A stretch of DNA of 64,000 nucleotides from contig NZ_JSYN01000018.1 in NCBI RefSeq assembly GCF_000812965.1, positions 1 to 64,000 of the forward strand. Reading direction: 5' to 3'. The translations under genes and the position numbers were made by a program. Below the pieces are notes generated by a model. That model worked only from the letters and a program-made list of their open reading frames with translations, was not told the DNA's origin and made no database searches. The stretch is from Pedobacter kyungheensis (GTDB lineage: Bacteria > Bacteroidota > Bacteroidia > Sphingobacteriales > Sphingobacteriaceae). Below, piece by piece: positions 54,577 to 63,584 of this stretch; position 1 is the stretch's first letter, and each line of letters begins with the position of its first letter.

Positions 54577-55773
54577 CTAGGCCGGCAAACTGATTTTGCC
54601 CATACAAACCGCCGGCACCCCTTGCCTGTTCCCAAAATCTATGGGTCTACCACAAAGGGTTTCGTTAGCCAAAACAGCAAATAAAACAGCTTCTTTAGCA
54701 TCGGGATTAATATTCAAATCATCAGTTGTTAAGAAATTACAAAAAGGCAGTTCGTTACGAAGCAGCTTTACCAGTAAAGGGTTGTGCATGCCGCCGCCGC
54801 TCATGTAAACCATTGCTTTTGCCTCCTGACCAAAACACCTTCTGATGGCATCGGCTATGGTGCGTGCCGAAAAGTGACATAATGTGGCCATTACGTCTTC
54901 TTTCAGTATGTTAGCGGTGTTAGATTTTTGTTGCGCCAGGCTGAGGTATTCGAGATTAAAAAGTTCCGGACCAGTTGTTTTCGGAAAATCTAATTCAAAG
55001 AAACTACAATCCAATAATGCATGCAAAAGCTTTTCATTTAATTGACCGGAAAGGCCAACCGCTGCATGTTTATCATAAAACCGGTTAAAGTATTTTTGCA
55101 TGTACTGATCCATCAGCGTATTACCCGGGCCAACATCTGTAGAAAAAACTGCACTGGCATCGGTACTTCCTGGCAGGTAGGTAAAATTTGCGATCCCCCC
55201 AATATTTAGCATTACACGGTCTTCACCCGCTTTTGAAAAGATCAGGTAATCGCCATAAACCGCTAATGGGGCACCTTCGCCACCAGCAGCCAAATGTTTC
55301 TGCCTGAAATCCGAAAGTGTAATGATTCCGGTTTTAAGCGCTATATGATCGCCATCACCTATTTGCAAGGTTCCGTTCGGATAATCATCTAGCTGATGCA
55401 AAGATTTTGGGGCATGAAAAATAGTTTGTCCGTGGCTGGCAATAAAGTCGATGCTTTCATTATCATATCCCCACTCTTGCAGGGCCTCGTTAATTAATTG
55501 GGCATGTGTATTGGCAATGTGCTCATTCATGAGGCACACCAATTGCAAATCGACTTCCTTTTTCGAGAAAACAGCTTTAATCTTAGCCCTGAAATCATCG
55601 GTATAATCGCCGGTTTTAAAAGCCAGTACTTTTATATCGGTATCCGCCCCGCTATGTTTAACTAAGCAGAGTGCTATATCGAGCCCATCCATAGAGGTGC
55701 CACTCATTAGCCCGATTATTAAGCGTTCGGTTTTACCTGCATTATCGTACAACTTTTGGATCTGTGTGTTCAT
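54577..55773 (-). CDS. anmK: Anhydro-N-acetylmuramic acid kinase
   Basis: The 398-residue kinase converts 1,6-anhydro-MurNAc and ATP to MurNAc-6-phosphate in peptidoglycan recycling. The ATP-binding motif IGLMSGTSMDGLDIALC lies near residues 20-36, with SHGQTIFHAP, NIGGIANFTYLPG, DVGPGNTLMD and GGGMHNPLL later. The start at 55773 (MNTQIQKLYDN) was chosen because the open frame to 56172 runs antisense through nagB and carries no signal or homology. It is divergent from the NagB fusion gene, with a LacI-like palindrome between them, which suggests shared control. Confidence 0.93.
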   Translation of the reverse strand: MNTQIQKLYDNAGKTERLIIGLMSGTSMDGLDIALCLVKHSGADTDIKVLAFKTGDYTDDFRAKIKAVFSKKEVDLQLVCLMNEHIANTHAQLINEALQEWGYDNESIDFIASHGQTIFHAPKSLHQLDDYPNGTLQIGDGDHIALKTGIITLSDFRQKHLAAGGEGAPLAVYGDYLIFSKAGEDRVMLNIGGIANFTYLPGSTDASAVFSTDVGPGNTLMDQYMQKYFNRFYDKHAAVGLSGQLNEKLLHALLDCSFFELDFPKTTGPELFNLEYLSLAQQKSNTANILKEDVMATLCHFSARTIADAIRRCFGQEAKAMVYMSGGGMHNPLLVKLLRNELPFCNFLTTDDLNINPDAKEAVLFAVLANETLCGRPIDFGNRQGVPAVCMGKISLPA

Positions 55774-55794
55774 ACTAGTTTTTAATAAAAACGA

Positions 55795-55806
55795 ACAAAC
55801 GTTTGT
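55795..55806. promoter_or_regulatory. LacI-family operator-like palindrome between anmK and nagB
   Basis: The perfect palindrome ACAAACGTTTGT, identical to 8184-8195, lies 22 bases before the anmK start and 119 bases before nagB. A LacI-family regulator gene lies about 4 kb downstream at 59873. Confidence 0.55.
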
Positions 55807-55924
55807 CTGCACCGTTAACTCAATTTTATAGAAATACTTGCAATAAAAGTAAATATCCTGTGTTAAAAATTGTGCACAACTCGCTATATTTACTGCTCCG
55901 TACATTAAAATCCATATAAAAAAA

Positions 55925-57850
55925 ATGGCTAGATTAAATTTACTGGAGGAGACACGTTTCGAGAAACTACCCGTAAGCGTGTTCGAAAATCCAAAAATTG
56001 CTTCCATTAATGTAGCAAACCGCATCGCGGAGCTCATTAAATCAAAACAAGCAAACAACGCACCTGCAGTACTGGGCTTAGCAACAGGTGTTACTCCAAT
56101 TGCAGTATATGCCGAACTGGTTAGACTGCACAAAGAAGAAGGTTTAAGTTTCAAAAACGTAATTACGTTCAACCTGGATGAGTATTATCCGATGGCGCCA
56201 ACTGCGGCACAGAGTTACGTTACTTTCATGAACGAGAACCTTTTCGATCACATCGACATCGATAAAAAGAATGTTCACATTCCTGACGGAACACTTGCGT
56301 TGGAAGACATTCCGGCGTTTTGTTTAGACTACGAAAAGAAAATTGGTGATTTAGGTGGTCTTGATATCCAGATTCTGGGTATTGGCCGTACCGGTCACAT
56401 CGGTTTTAACGAGCCGGGCTCTGCGCCAAACTCAGGCACACGTTTAGTTACACTTGATGACCTTACCCGCCGTGATGCTGCACGCGATTTCGGAGGTAAA
56501 AGTTTTGTACCGACCAAAGCCATTACCATGGGTATTGGCACCATTTTCAAAGCAAGAGAAATCATATTAATGGCCTGGAGCCGTAAAAAAGCTTCAATCA
56601 TTAAAAAAGCTGTAGAAGGAGAAATTTCTGGCGAAGTACCAGCTACTTTCCTTCAGTTATCAGATCATGTTGAATTTATACTTGATGCTCCTGCAGCTTC
56701 AGATTTAACCCGTTTTGATACCCCATGGCTGGTAAAAGATTGTATCTGGACTGATAGTTTAATCCGTAAAGCAGTAATCTGGTTGGCAAATACCTTAAAC
56801 AAACCAATCTTAAAATTAACTGAAGACGATTACAACAACAATGGTATGGCACAACTGGCTACCGAAAAAGGACCAGTGTACAATATCAACATCCATATTT
56901 TCAATAAATTACAACACACCATTACAGGCTGGCCGGGTGGTAAACCCAATGCCGACGATTCTCAACGTCCGGAAAGGGCTGAACCAGCTAAGAAAAGGGT
57001 TATTATCTTTTCGCCACACCCTGATGATGATGTGATTTCGATGGGCGGTACTTTTATCCGTTTGGTAGATCAGAAACACGATGTGCATGTGGCTTATCAA
57101 ACTTCTGGTAACACTGCCGTTTGGGATGATGATGCACTTCGCTTTGTAGAATTCAATGTAGATTTTACAGAGAAAATGGGCATGGATAATTCGCACTTAA
57201 AGGAACTTTATAACAACATGAGAACCTTTATTGAGCAGAAAAAACCTAATCAGGTAGATACGCCTGAAATCCAAACTGTTAAAGGTTTAATCAGAAAAGG
57301 AGAAGCTATTGCCGGAGCAAGATATTGCGGCTTAGAAGACGATCACATTCACTTTCAGGCGCTTCCTTTCTACGAAAGCGGTAAAGTACAGAAAAACCCG
57401 GTAACCGATGCTGACATCGAATTAACCATGGAGCTGTTGCAGAAAGTTAAGCCTCACCAGGTTTATGCTGCCGGCGATTTCGAGGATCCACATGGCACGC
57501 ACATTGTTTGTTTCAACATTATTCTTGCGGCATTAAAGCGCCTGCGTAAAACGGAGGCTTGGGCACAGGACTGCTGGTTATGGATGTACCGTGGTGCATG
57601 GCACGAGTTCGAAACACACGAAATCGAAATGGCTGTTCCAATTTCTCCGCAGGAGCTTGAACGCAAAAAATATGCTATTTTCAAGCACCAGAGCCAAAAA
57701 GACAGAGCTGTTTTCCCTGGCGATGACTCGAGAGAATTCTGGCAACGTGCCGAAGACCGTAACCGCGAAACAGCTAAGGCTTACGATGATTTAGGTCTTG
57801 CAGAATACGAAGCGATGGAAGCTTTTGTACGCTGGAAATTTGAAGATTAG
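55925..57850 (+). CDS. nagB: Glucosamine-6-phosphate deaminase fused to a PIG-L/LmbE-type deacetylase
   Basis: The 641-residue bifunctional protein has two domains. Residues 1-270 are NagB: LGLATGVTPIAVYAELVRLH, ITFNLDEYYPM (catalytic Asp) and GIGRTGHIGFNEPGS (catalytic His and Glu). Residues 355-640 form a GlcNAc-PI de-N-acetylase-like (PIG-L) domain with zinc motif SPHPDDDVISMGG and downstream His pair in EDPHGTH. NagB turns GlcN-6-P into fructose-6-P and ammonia; the second domain could remove the acetyl group from GlcNAc-6-P or another amino sugar, replacing NagA. This coupling is inference, though long NagB proteins of this kind are known in Bacteroidota. It is divergent from anmK, and nagX and lacI lie downstream. 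Confidence 0.92.
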   Translation: MARLNLLEETRFEKLPVSVFENPKIASINVANRIAELIKSKQANNAPAVLGLATGVTPIAVYAELVRLHKEEGLSFKNVITFNLDEYYPMAPTAAQSYVTFMNENLFDHIDIDKKNVHIPDGTLALEDIPAFCLDYEKKIGDLGGLDIQILGIGRTGHIGFNEPGSAPNSGTRLVTLDDLTRRDAARDFGGKSFVPTKAITMGIGTIFKAREIILMAWSRKKASIIKKAVEGEISGEVPATFLQLSDHVEFILDAPAASDLTRFDTPWLVKDCIWTDSLIRKAVIWLANTLNKPILKLTEDDYNNNGMAQLATEKGPVYNINIHIFNKLQHTITGWPGGKPNADDSQRPERAEPAKKRVIIFSPHPDDDVISMGGTFIRLVDQKHDVHVAYQTSGNTAVWDDDALRFVEFNVDFTEKMGMDNSHLKELYNNMRTFIEQKKPNQVDTPEIQTVKGLIRKGEAIAGARYCGLEDDHIHFQALPFYESGKVQKNPVTDADIELTMELLQKVKPHQVYAAGDFEDPHGTHIVCFNIILAALKRLRKTEAWAQDCWLWMYRGAWHEFETHEIEMAVPISPQELERKKYAIFKHQSQKDRAVFPGDDSREFWQRAEDRNRETAKAYDDLGLAEYEAMEAFVRWKFED

Positions 57851-57869
57851 TTTTAGTATAATCGATATC

Positions 57870-57905
57870 AATCCTGCTTTGTTAGTTCAAAGCAGGATTT
57901 TTTTT
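57870..57905 (+). terminator. Terminator of nagB
   Basis: AATCCTGCTTTG pairs with CAAAGCAGGATT around TTAGTT, followed by an eight-base T-tract. Confidence 0.85.
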
Positions 57906-57949
57906 CCTCCGAAGTCTGAAGAGGTAGGGCATTGAAAGACTTCGGAGGT
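57906..57949. repeat. Palindrome CCTCCGAAGTCT...AGACTTCGGAGG, left of the RAYT gene
   Basis: Twelve-base arms are separated by a 20-base loop. This class of palindrome is a plausible REP-like substrate for the transposase that begins 73 bases downstream. Confidence 0.65.
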
Positions 57950-58022
57950 TTTAACATAAAAAAATATTTTTATCTTTCAGTAGAATTAGCTATCCCTAAA
58001 CGATTATTCAAATTATTAGAAT

Positions 58023-58538
58023 ATGAAAATAGAGGAAGGTTGTTGCTACCACGTTTACAACAGAGGAAACAATAAAGGCAAAATCTTTTTTGAAAACCGC
58101 AACTATTATTACTTTTTATTGCAGTTTAAGAAGTATGTTTTACCATCGACAGATGTTTTTGCTTACTGCCTCATGCCAAATCACTTCCATTTTTTCATCA
58201 GGGTAAATAATAAAACTGAATTTGAAAGGGGAATTAAGAATTTATTTATTTCTTATGTTAAAGCGATAAACCAAACCTATAATAGAGTTGGAAGTTTATT
58301 TCAAGGAAGATATAAAGTAAAAAAAGTTGACACAGAAGCTTATTATACGAGAATCGTAACCTATATCCATCAAAATCCGTCAGTTTCAAAACTGGTAAAT
58401 AAGATGGAGGACTATAAATACTCTTCTTTTAGCGCTTACTTATCTAATGAGCCAACATCAATCAATAAAAACGAAGTGCTGGAATGGTTTGGCGGTTTAG
58501 CCGCATTTATAACCAATCATAAGACTGACGATAAATGA
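58023..58538 (+). CDS. REP-associated tyrosine transposase (RAYT, Y1 type)
   Basis: The 171-residue single-domain Y1 transposase carries CYHVYNRGNNKGKIFFE, the HUH motif in CLMPNHFHFFI (near residue 55), and the catalytic Tyr region VDTEAYYTRIVTYIHQNP (near residue 115), followed by YKYSSFSAYLSNE. RAYTs nick single-stranded DNA at palindromic REP sequences and are domesticated in many genomes. Palindromes flank it on both sides (57906-57949 and 58564-58606). It interrupts the amino-sugar gene series and its AT-rich codon use differs from nagB and nagX, suggesting later arrival. Confidence 0.9.
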   Translation: MKIEEGCCYHVYNRGNNKGKIFFENRNYYYFLLQFKKYVLPSTDVFAYCLMPNHFHFFIRVNNKTEFERGIKNLFISYVKAINQTYNRVGSLFQGRYKVKKVDTEAYYTRIVTYIHQNPSVSKLVNKMEDYKYSSFSAYLSNEPTSINKNEVLEWFGGLAAFITNHKTDDK

Positions 58539-58563
58539 GCTACTTAGCGAACTGCTCAAGAAA

Positions 58564-58606
58564 CTTACGAAGTTACCGCACACTGCCCCTGGCTAAACTT
58601 CGTAAG
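58564..58606. repeat. Palindrome CTTACGAAGTT...AACTTCGTAAG, right of the RAYT gene
   Basis: Eleven-base arms surround a 21-base spacer. The core ACGAAGT resembles CCGAAGT of the left palindrome, so both may be REP-type elements handled by the enclosed transposase. It may also terminate the RAYT transcript. Confidence 0.65.
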
Positions 58607-58669
58607 CAAGTTATTTCTCTTTATAAAAACAATACTCTAAATTAGTTAGCTGAACCAAACCAACTAACC

Positions 58670-59830
58670 ATGACCGAAACTAAACCAAGATTGCTTTCAC
58701 TCGATTTTTTTAGAGGATTAACGGTAGCCGCTATGATTTTAGTAAACAATCCGGGTAGTTGGGGGCATATTTATGCACCTTTAGAGCATGCCGAATGGAA
58801 TGGATGCACGCCAACCGACCTGATCTTCCCGTTTTTCCTGTGGATTGTTGGGGTATCAATTGCCTTTGCGATGAGTAGTAGCAAAGCAAATCCGGCTACG
58901 CATCAAAAAACCATTGTTAAAGCCATTAAGAGGGGCATAACCCTATACCTGTTAGGGTTCTTTTTGGCTATTTTCGGAAAAATCATCAGTGCAATCACCA
59001 CCGAAAGTACGCTTCTTGAAGCTTTTCAAACGGTTAGGCTATTAGGTGTTTTGCAAAGAATTGGCATTGTTTTTATCATCAGCAGTATCATTTTCCTAAA
59101 AGCTTCTGAAAAAACAATATTTAAAACATTAATTGTTATCCTGGCTGTTTACTGGGTTTTAATGACCTTTATACCCGTGCCCGGCGTAGGCTATCCGAAC
59201 CTGGAAAAAGAAACTAATCTGGCCGCCTGGATAGATAGGGGGATTTTAACTGAAGCGCACACCTGGGTTTCATCAAAAACATGGGATCCGGAAGGAATTC
59301 TAAGCACCTTACCAGCGGTTGGCACTTGCCTGTTTGGTATTCTTGTTGGCGTATGGATGCGCCGAAAAGATGTAGATAACGCCACAAAAGTAGCCTGGCT
59401 TTTTACAGCAGGTATAACGGCTGTTATACTTGGCCTGCTTTGGGATTTACAGTTCCCCATTAACAAAGCACTTTGGACAAGCTCTTATGTGCTTTATGCC
59501 GGGGGATTGGCTAGTATAGGCCTTGCGCTATGTTACTGGATTATCGATGTGCAGGGCTACAAGAAATTTACAACTCCGTTTGTGGTGTATGGTGTAAATG
59601 CCATTACAGTTTTCTTTTTGGCGGGCTTAATGCCCAGGGTATTAAACCTTGTACAGGTTACTAAACCCGACGGAACAAAAACCGGATTGCTGGTTCGGTT
59701 TTATGAAACTTGCTACACGCCGTTTTTTAGCCCGATAAATGCTTCATTGGTTTGGGCCATTACCTATGTTCTTGGTTTCTATGTATTATTATATTTCATG
59801 TACAAGAAGAACATTATTATTAAGGTTTAG
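58670..59830 (+). CDS. nagX: NagX-like inner-membrane protein (DUF5009, heparan-glucosaminide acetyltransferase-like)
   Basis: The 386-residue protein has about ten membrane segments. The family block RLLSLDFFRGLTVAAMILVN lies at residues 6-25, then HAEWNGCTPTDLIFPFFLWI and VGVSIAF, and the distal ATKVAWLFTAGITAVILGLL. The conserved His (HAEWNG) corresponds to the acetylated His of lysosomal HGSNAT. NagX proteins in Bacteroidota and Xanthomonads cluster with GlcNAc genes and probably move or acetylate amino sugars at the inner membrane. It lies between the RAYT gene and the LacI regulator, with nagB upstream. Confidence 0.85.
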   Translation: MTETKPRLLSLDFFRGLTVAAMILVNNPGSWGHIYAPLEHAEWNGCTPTDLIFPFFLWIVGVSIAFAMSSSKANPATHQKTIVKAIKRGITLYLLGFFLAIFGKIISAITTESTLLEAFQTVRLLGVLQRIGIVFIISSIIFLKASEKTIFKTLIVILAVYWVLMTFIPVPGVGYPNLEKETNLAAWIDRGILTEAHTWVSSKTWDPEGILSTLPAVGTCLFGILVGVWMRRKDVDNATKVAWLFTAGITAVILGLLWDLQFPINKALWTSSYVLYAGGLASIGLALCYWIIDVQGYKKFTTPFVVYGVNAITVFFLAGLMPRVLNLVQVTKPDGTKTGLLVRFYETCYTPFFSPINASLVWAITYVLGFYVLLYFMYKKNIIIKV

Positions 59831-59872
59831 TATTTTTATAACCTATTATTAAATCGACCTCCCATCAAAAAT

Positions 59873-60895
59873 TTGAAAAAGAAAACCACCATATACGACA
59901 TTGCAAAGGAGTTGAATGTTACGGTATCTACCGTTTCGAGGGCATTGAGTGGCTTTCCGGCCATAAGCGATACCACAAGAAAAGCAGTGGTTGATATGGC
60001 CAGGAAATTAAACTATAGCCCAAACAAGCTCGCATCGGCATTAAAATCGGGCAAAACACACATTATCGGGGTTATTGTTCCAAGTGTACAGGCTCATTTT
60101 TTTGCTTCCATTATCCATTGCATTGAAGATGGCTTAAAAGATAGCGGATACCGTGTAATTATCTATCAATCTAACGAATCAGTAGAAAATGAAATAAATG
60201 GTGTAAAAACTTTACTAGAAGCACAGGTTGATGGAATTATGGCTTCATTATCTTTAGAAACACAAGATGTAAGCCACTTTGCAGAAATTGTAAAACAAAA
60301 TAAGCCCTTAATTTTATTCGATAGGGTAAATGCAGATTTAAAGGTACCCACCATTACCCTCGATGATTTTAGGGCGGGTTATATTGCTACACAACATTTA
60401 ATTGATAGTGGCTACAGAAAAATAGCTTTTGTAACCACAGTACACCAGATCAAGATTTTTAACGATCGTTTGGAAGGTTACAAAGCAGCACTTGCAGACA
60501 ATGGCCTGCCGTTAATAGAAGAGCATATTATTTTTGGAGGTTTGTCTATCAAAGATGGCCGTTTCGGGGCTGGTAAACTAATGCGCGGACGCAATAAACC
60601 CGACGCCATTATTGCCGGGGATGATTTTACAGCCGTTGGGGTTATTAAAAAGCTGAAAGAAATTGACGAAACTCCGCCTGAAATTGGGGTTATCGGTTTT
60701 GCCAACGAAGCTTTTTCAGCCTACATCACCCCTAATCTATCCACCATTGATCAGCATGCGCCACAAATTGGCAAAGCATGTGCTAAGATGTTTCTGAAAA
60801 TGATTAACCAGCAAAATCCTTACTCCGGTATGGAACATATTGTGCTCGATCCCACTGTTGTAGAAAGAGAATCGACCAATAAAAAGGCTCTTTAG
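59873..60895 (+). CDS. LacI-family transcriptional regulator
   Basis: The 340-residue product starts at TTG. The HTH TIYDIAKELNVTVSTVSRAL lies at residues 5-24, with the hinge helix RKLNYSPNKLASALKSGKTH and a periplasmic-binding-like sensor domain (IGVIVPSVQAHFFASIIHCI; GVIGFANEAFSAYITPNLST). It likely represses through a CG-centred palindrome; the ACAAACGTTTGT sites at 8184 and 55795 are the best candidates in the window. It is 42 bases downstream of nagX, so it is probably co-transcribed with it and autoregulated. Confidence 0.92.
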   Translation: MKKKTTIYDIAKELNVTVSTVSRALSGFPAISDTTRKAVVDMARKLNYSPNKLASALKSGKTHIIGVIVPSVQAHFFASIIHCIEDGLKDSGYRVIIYQSNESVENEINGVKTLLEAQVDGIMASLSLETQDVSHFAEIVKQNKPLILFDRVNADLKVPTITLDDFRAGYIATQHLIDSGYRKIAFVTTVHQIKIFNDRLEGYKAALADNGLPLIEEHIIFGGLSIKDGRFGAGKLMRGRNKPDAIIAGDDFTAVGVIKKLKEIDETPPEIGVIGFANEAFSAYITPNLSTIDQHAPQIGKACAKMFLKMINQQNPYSGMEHIVLDPTVVERESTNKKAL

Positions 60896-60898
60896 CCC

Positions 60899-62443
60899 TT
60901 ATTCTTTCGCCAGCGGCACTTCTACACCAACAGGGCCGCTAGGCTCACTTTCATTTTTTAGGCGGTCTAAGGCGGTTACCAGATAGCTGTAGCGCTTGCC
61001 GCTTTCTACGCTTGTATCAATAAATGAAAGGTAATCTTCAAAACTTATTTTGACAATGTTTTTAGGATCAAGGACCGAAATTTTCTCGCCCTCGTTAAAG
61101 CGGTAAACTACAAAACCCGAAGCGGTTTCTCCGTCTTTGGCTTTCAGCGGGAGTTGCCATTTCAGGTGCACCCCATCTTTCATGGCATCGGCAGTTAAAG
61201 CCTGTGGTTCGTTTGGCGGTACTTCATCCAGCCATGGCATTTGTGGTGGCAAAGCAGGGTACTTATAAAAATCGTTTTTTAATGAATCTCCGACTGCTTT
61301 TGCTACCGTACTTAAAGATTTTGAACTAAAAAACACACTCCCTTGGATCCGGTTATTATCTCTCAGATACCTGATCTGGTTAGGAATTTCGCTCATGTTT
61401 CTCCAGGCAGCCTCTGCCCTTGAGTTTACCAGGTAAGCGCCCTGACCAATATAAACATGCCTGCCGTAAGTATTGTTGCTCCACCAATCAACCAAAACAC
61501 CATAAGGCGCAACTCTTCTGGTAAACGTAAAATAAATTTGAGGGTTAATGTAATCTACCCAGCCCTCTTTTACCCATTTACGGCTATCTGCAAAAAGTTC
61601 GGCATAATTAGATAAACCACTGGTTGCAGAACCTTCAGGGTCTTCATTTTTATTTTTCCAGATTCCGAAGGGGCTGATGCCGAATTTAACCCACTTTTTA
61701 TAGTGGTGAATACTATCATCAAGCTGTTTAATCAGCAAATCGACATTATTCCGTCTCCAGTCTTTAATATCAGAGAAATTGTTGGGGTATTTATAAAAAG
61801 TATTGCCATCGTTAATGGTTTGACCTTCTACCTTGTAGGGATAAAAATAATCATCGAAATGGATGCCATCGATATCGTAGCCTTTTACTACATCCAGAAT
61901 TACCTGCACAATATATTCCCTAACTTCCGGAATACCCGGATCGAATTGTTTTTTGCCACCATAAGTAAAAAACCAATCGGGATGCTGGCGATAAGCATGG
62001 TTCTCGCTCAATACCGCAGTACTACTCATGCTGGCCCGGTAAGGGTTAAACCAGGCATGTAATTCCATTCCTCTGAAATGCGCTTCTTTAATGGCAAAAG
62101 CCAGGGGATCGTAACCAGCGGCTGGTGCCAGACCTTGTTTACCCATTAACCATTGGCTCCAGGGTTCTCTCGATTTGGCGTAAAAAGCATCCGCAGCCGG
62201 CCTTACCTGCAAAATAATGGCGTTCATGCCCTGACTTTTATGGCGTTCAAGAATACCGATAAGTTCCTGTTTTTGCTGATCGACAGTGAGACCGGGCTTG
62301 GAAGGCCAGTCTATATTGGTAACAGTTGCCACCCATACCCCTCTAAACTCCCTTTTTGGTGCAATTTTTGATAATGGTTGTGCATTTAATATATATGGTA
62401 ATACAGTTAAGGATAAAAGTGCGTATAGGAAGTTTTTAAGCAT
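60899..62443 (-). CDS. GHL10/DUF187 family glycoside hydrolase, DigH-like
   Basis: The 514-residue product has a signal peptide (FLYALLSLTVLPYILNA). The GHL10 opening REFRGVWVATVTNIDWPSKP is followed by the barrel with MNAIILQVRPAADAFYAKSR, HAWFNPYRA and GIHFDDYFYPY, and a C-terminal fibronectin-like domain (HLKWQLPLKAKDGETASGFV). E. coli DigH, of the same family, cuts amidase-denuded peptidoglycan glycan strands. Beside anmK, nagB and nagX, a role in harvesting wall glycans is likely. It converges on the LacI regulator with only three bases between their stops. Confidence 0.88.
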   Translation of the reverse strand: MLKNFLYALLSLTVLPYILNAQPLSKIAPKREFRGVWVATVTNIDWPSKPGLTVDQQKQELIGILERHKSQGMNAIILQVRPAADAFYAKSREPWSQWLMGKQGLAPAAGYDPLAFAIKEAHFRGMELHAWFNPYRASMSSTAVLSENHAYRQHPDWFFTYGGKKQFDPGIPEVREYIVQVILDVVKGYDIDGIHFDDYFYPYKVEGQTINDGNTFYKYPNNFSDIKDWRRNNVDLLIKQLDDSIHHYKKWVKFGISPFGIWKNKNEDPEGSATSGLSNYAELFADSRKWVKEGWVDYINPQIYFTFTRRVAPYGVLVDWWSNNTYGRHVYIGQGAYLVNSRAEAAWRNMSEIPNQIRYLRDNNRIQGSVFFSSKSLSTVAKAVGDSLKNDFYKYPALPPQMPWLDEVPPNEPQALTADAMKDGVHLKWQLPLKAKDGETASGFVVYRFNEGEKISVLDPKNIVKISFEDYLSFIDTSVESGKRYSYLVTALDRLKNESEPSGPVGVEVPLAKE

Positions 62444-62650
62444 TATTTCTATCTTATTTTTTTATTCAGGTTGTGTGTTTGTGTTGATTTGAGTACAAAT
62501 GAACATTAGCAAGTAAACGATTTTTTTTAAAAACTCTTATAAGTTTATTAAAAATTTTAATTTGCGCCTCCTAAAAATTAATTGTGTACCCCCATTTACC
62601 TATGGAGAACAAAAGTATATTAATTTACAGAAGATACAGCGTTATTAAAA

Positions 62651-63553
62651 ATGGAATCACAAAAAGTTAATAAAGGTGATAGGAACAAAATTTACTTTCT
62701 GGTAATTGTTATAGCGGCTTTAATTGGTACAAATGCTTATTTGTTTCTTAAAGACCGAAAGCAGAGCGAAAGGTTTGTTACCGTAAGTACGGAGAAGGAC
62801 AAATTGCGGCTTGAGGTCGAAAAAATTGAAGTGGAGTTAGATAAGGTTAATGCGCTTAATTTAGATTTAAACGAAAAGCTGGTTGAAGAACAGAAAGACG
62901 CGCGCAAAAAAATCGATGCACTTAAACTGGCTCTGGAGAAAAATCAGATTACCCAGGTTGAGCTCGATAAGGCAAATGCGCAAATTAATGAGCTAAAAAC
63001 CTTTGTTAAGAATTACAGCGATCAGATTATCCAGCTGCAAAAAGACAATATCTTTTTAAAGAACAGCCGCGATAGCCTGGAGAATACCTTAAGAAACATC
63101 AGCAACAAAGCGTCGAACCTCGAAAGTGAGAACAGCAACCTCAATGCAAAAGTTAAAACTGCTGCTGTGCTAAAGCTTCAATCGGCCGAAATTATTGCCT
63201 TCAGAACTAAATCGAGCGGAAAGAAAGTAGAAGTAACCAGATCGTCTACAGCCGAAAAATTAAGCGTACGCTTTACCATCATCCCAAACCAACTGGCCGA
63301 AAAAGGGCATCATAACATTTACCTCAGGGTGTTCGATCCGGCAGGAAACCTATTGGCTGATGAAGGCAACCACTTCGAAGCCGACGGACAGGACATGCAG
63401 TACAGCCACTCTATTTTTATCAATTACAATAACGATGATAGCACCTATGTTATCGACTGGGCAAACCCAAAGCCCTTTATAAAAGGTATTTATACCGTAA
63501 TCTTATATGCTGATGGCAATACCATGGGGAAAGCCCAGGTAGAACTTCGGTAA
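62651..63553 (+). CDS. Inner-membrane coiled-coil protein of unknown function
   Basis: The 300-residue product has one N-terminal membrane helix (IYFLVIVIAALIGTNAYLFL), a long coiled coil (residues 45-175, heptads such as LRLEVEKIEVELDKVNALNL) and a beta-rich C-terminal domain of about 100 residues containing RFTIIPNQLAEKGHHNIYLR, VFDPAGNLLADEGNHFEADG, and KGIYTVILYADGN. The same layout recurs in Bacteroidota; I do not recognise a named family. It stands alone and convergent with the kinase gene at the right edge. Confidence 0.8.
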   Translation: MESQKVNKGDRNKIYFLVIVIAALIGTNAYLFLKDRKQSERFVTVSTEKDKLRLEVEKIEVELDKVNALNLDLNEKLVEEQKDARKKIDALKLALEKNQITQVELDKANAQINELKTFVKNYSDQIIQLQKDNIFLKNSRDSLENTLRNISNKASNLESENSNLNAKVKTAAVLKLQSAEIIAFRTKSSGKKVEVTRSSTAEKLSVRFTIIPNQLAEKGHHNIYLRVFDPAGNLLADEGNHFEADGQDMQYSHSIFINYNNDDSTYVIDWANPKPFIKGIYTVILYADGNTMGKAQVELR

Positions 63554-63584
63554 AATCACATTAACGCTTCTTCCTCATACTTAG

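Noticed and set aside
54577-56172. Longest anmK frame (531 codons)
   Set aside because: The extra 133 codons run antisense through the start of nagB and lack any domain; the AnmK motif pattern begins shortly after the ATG at 55773.
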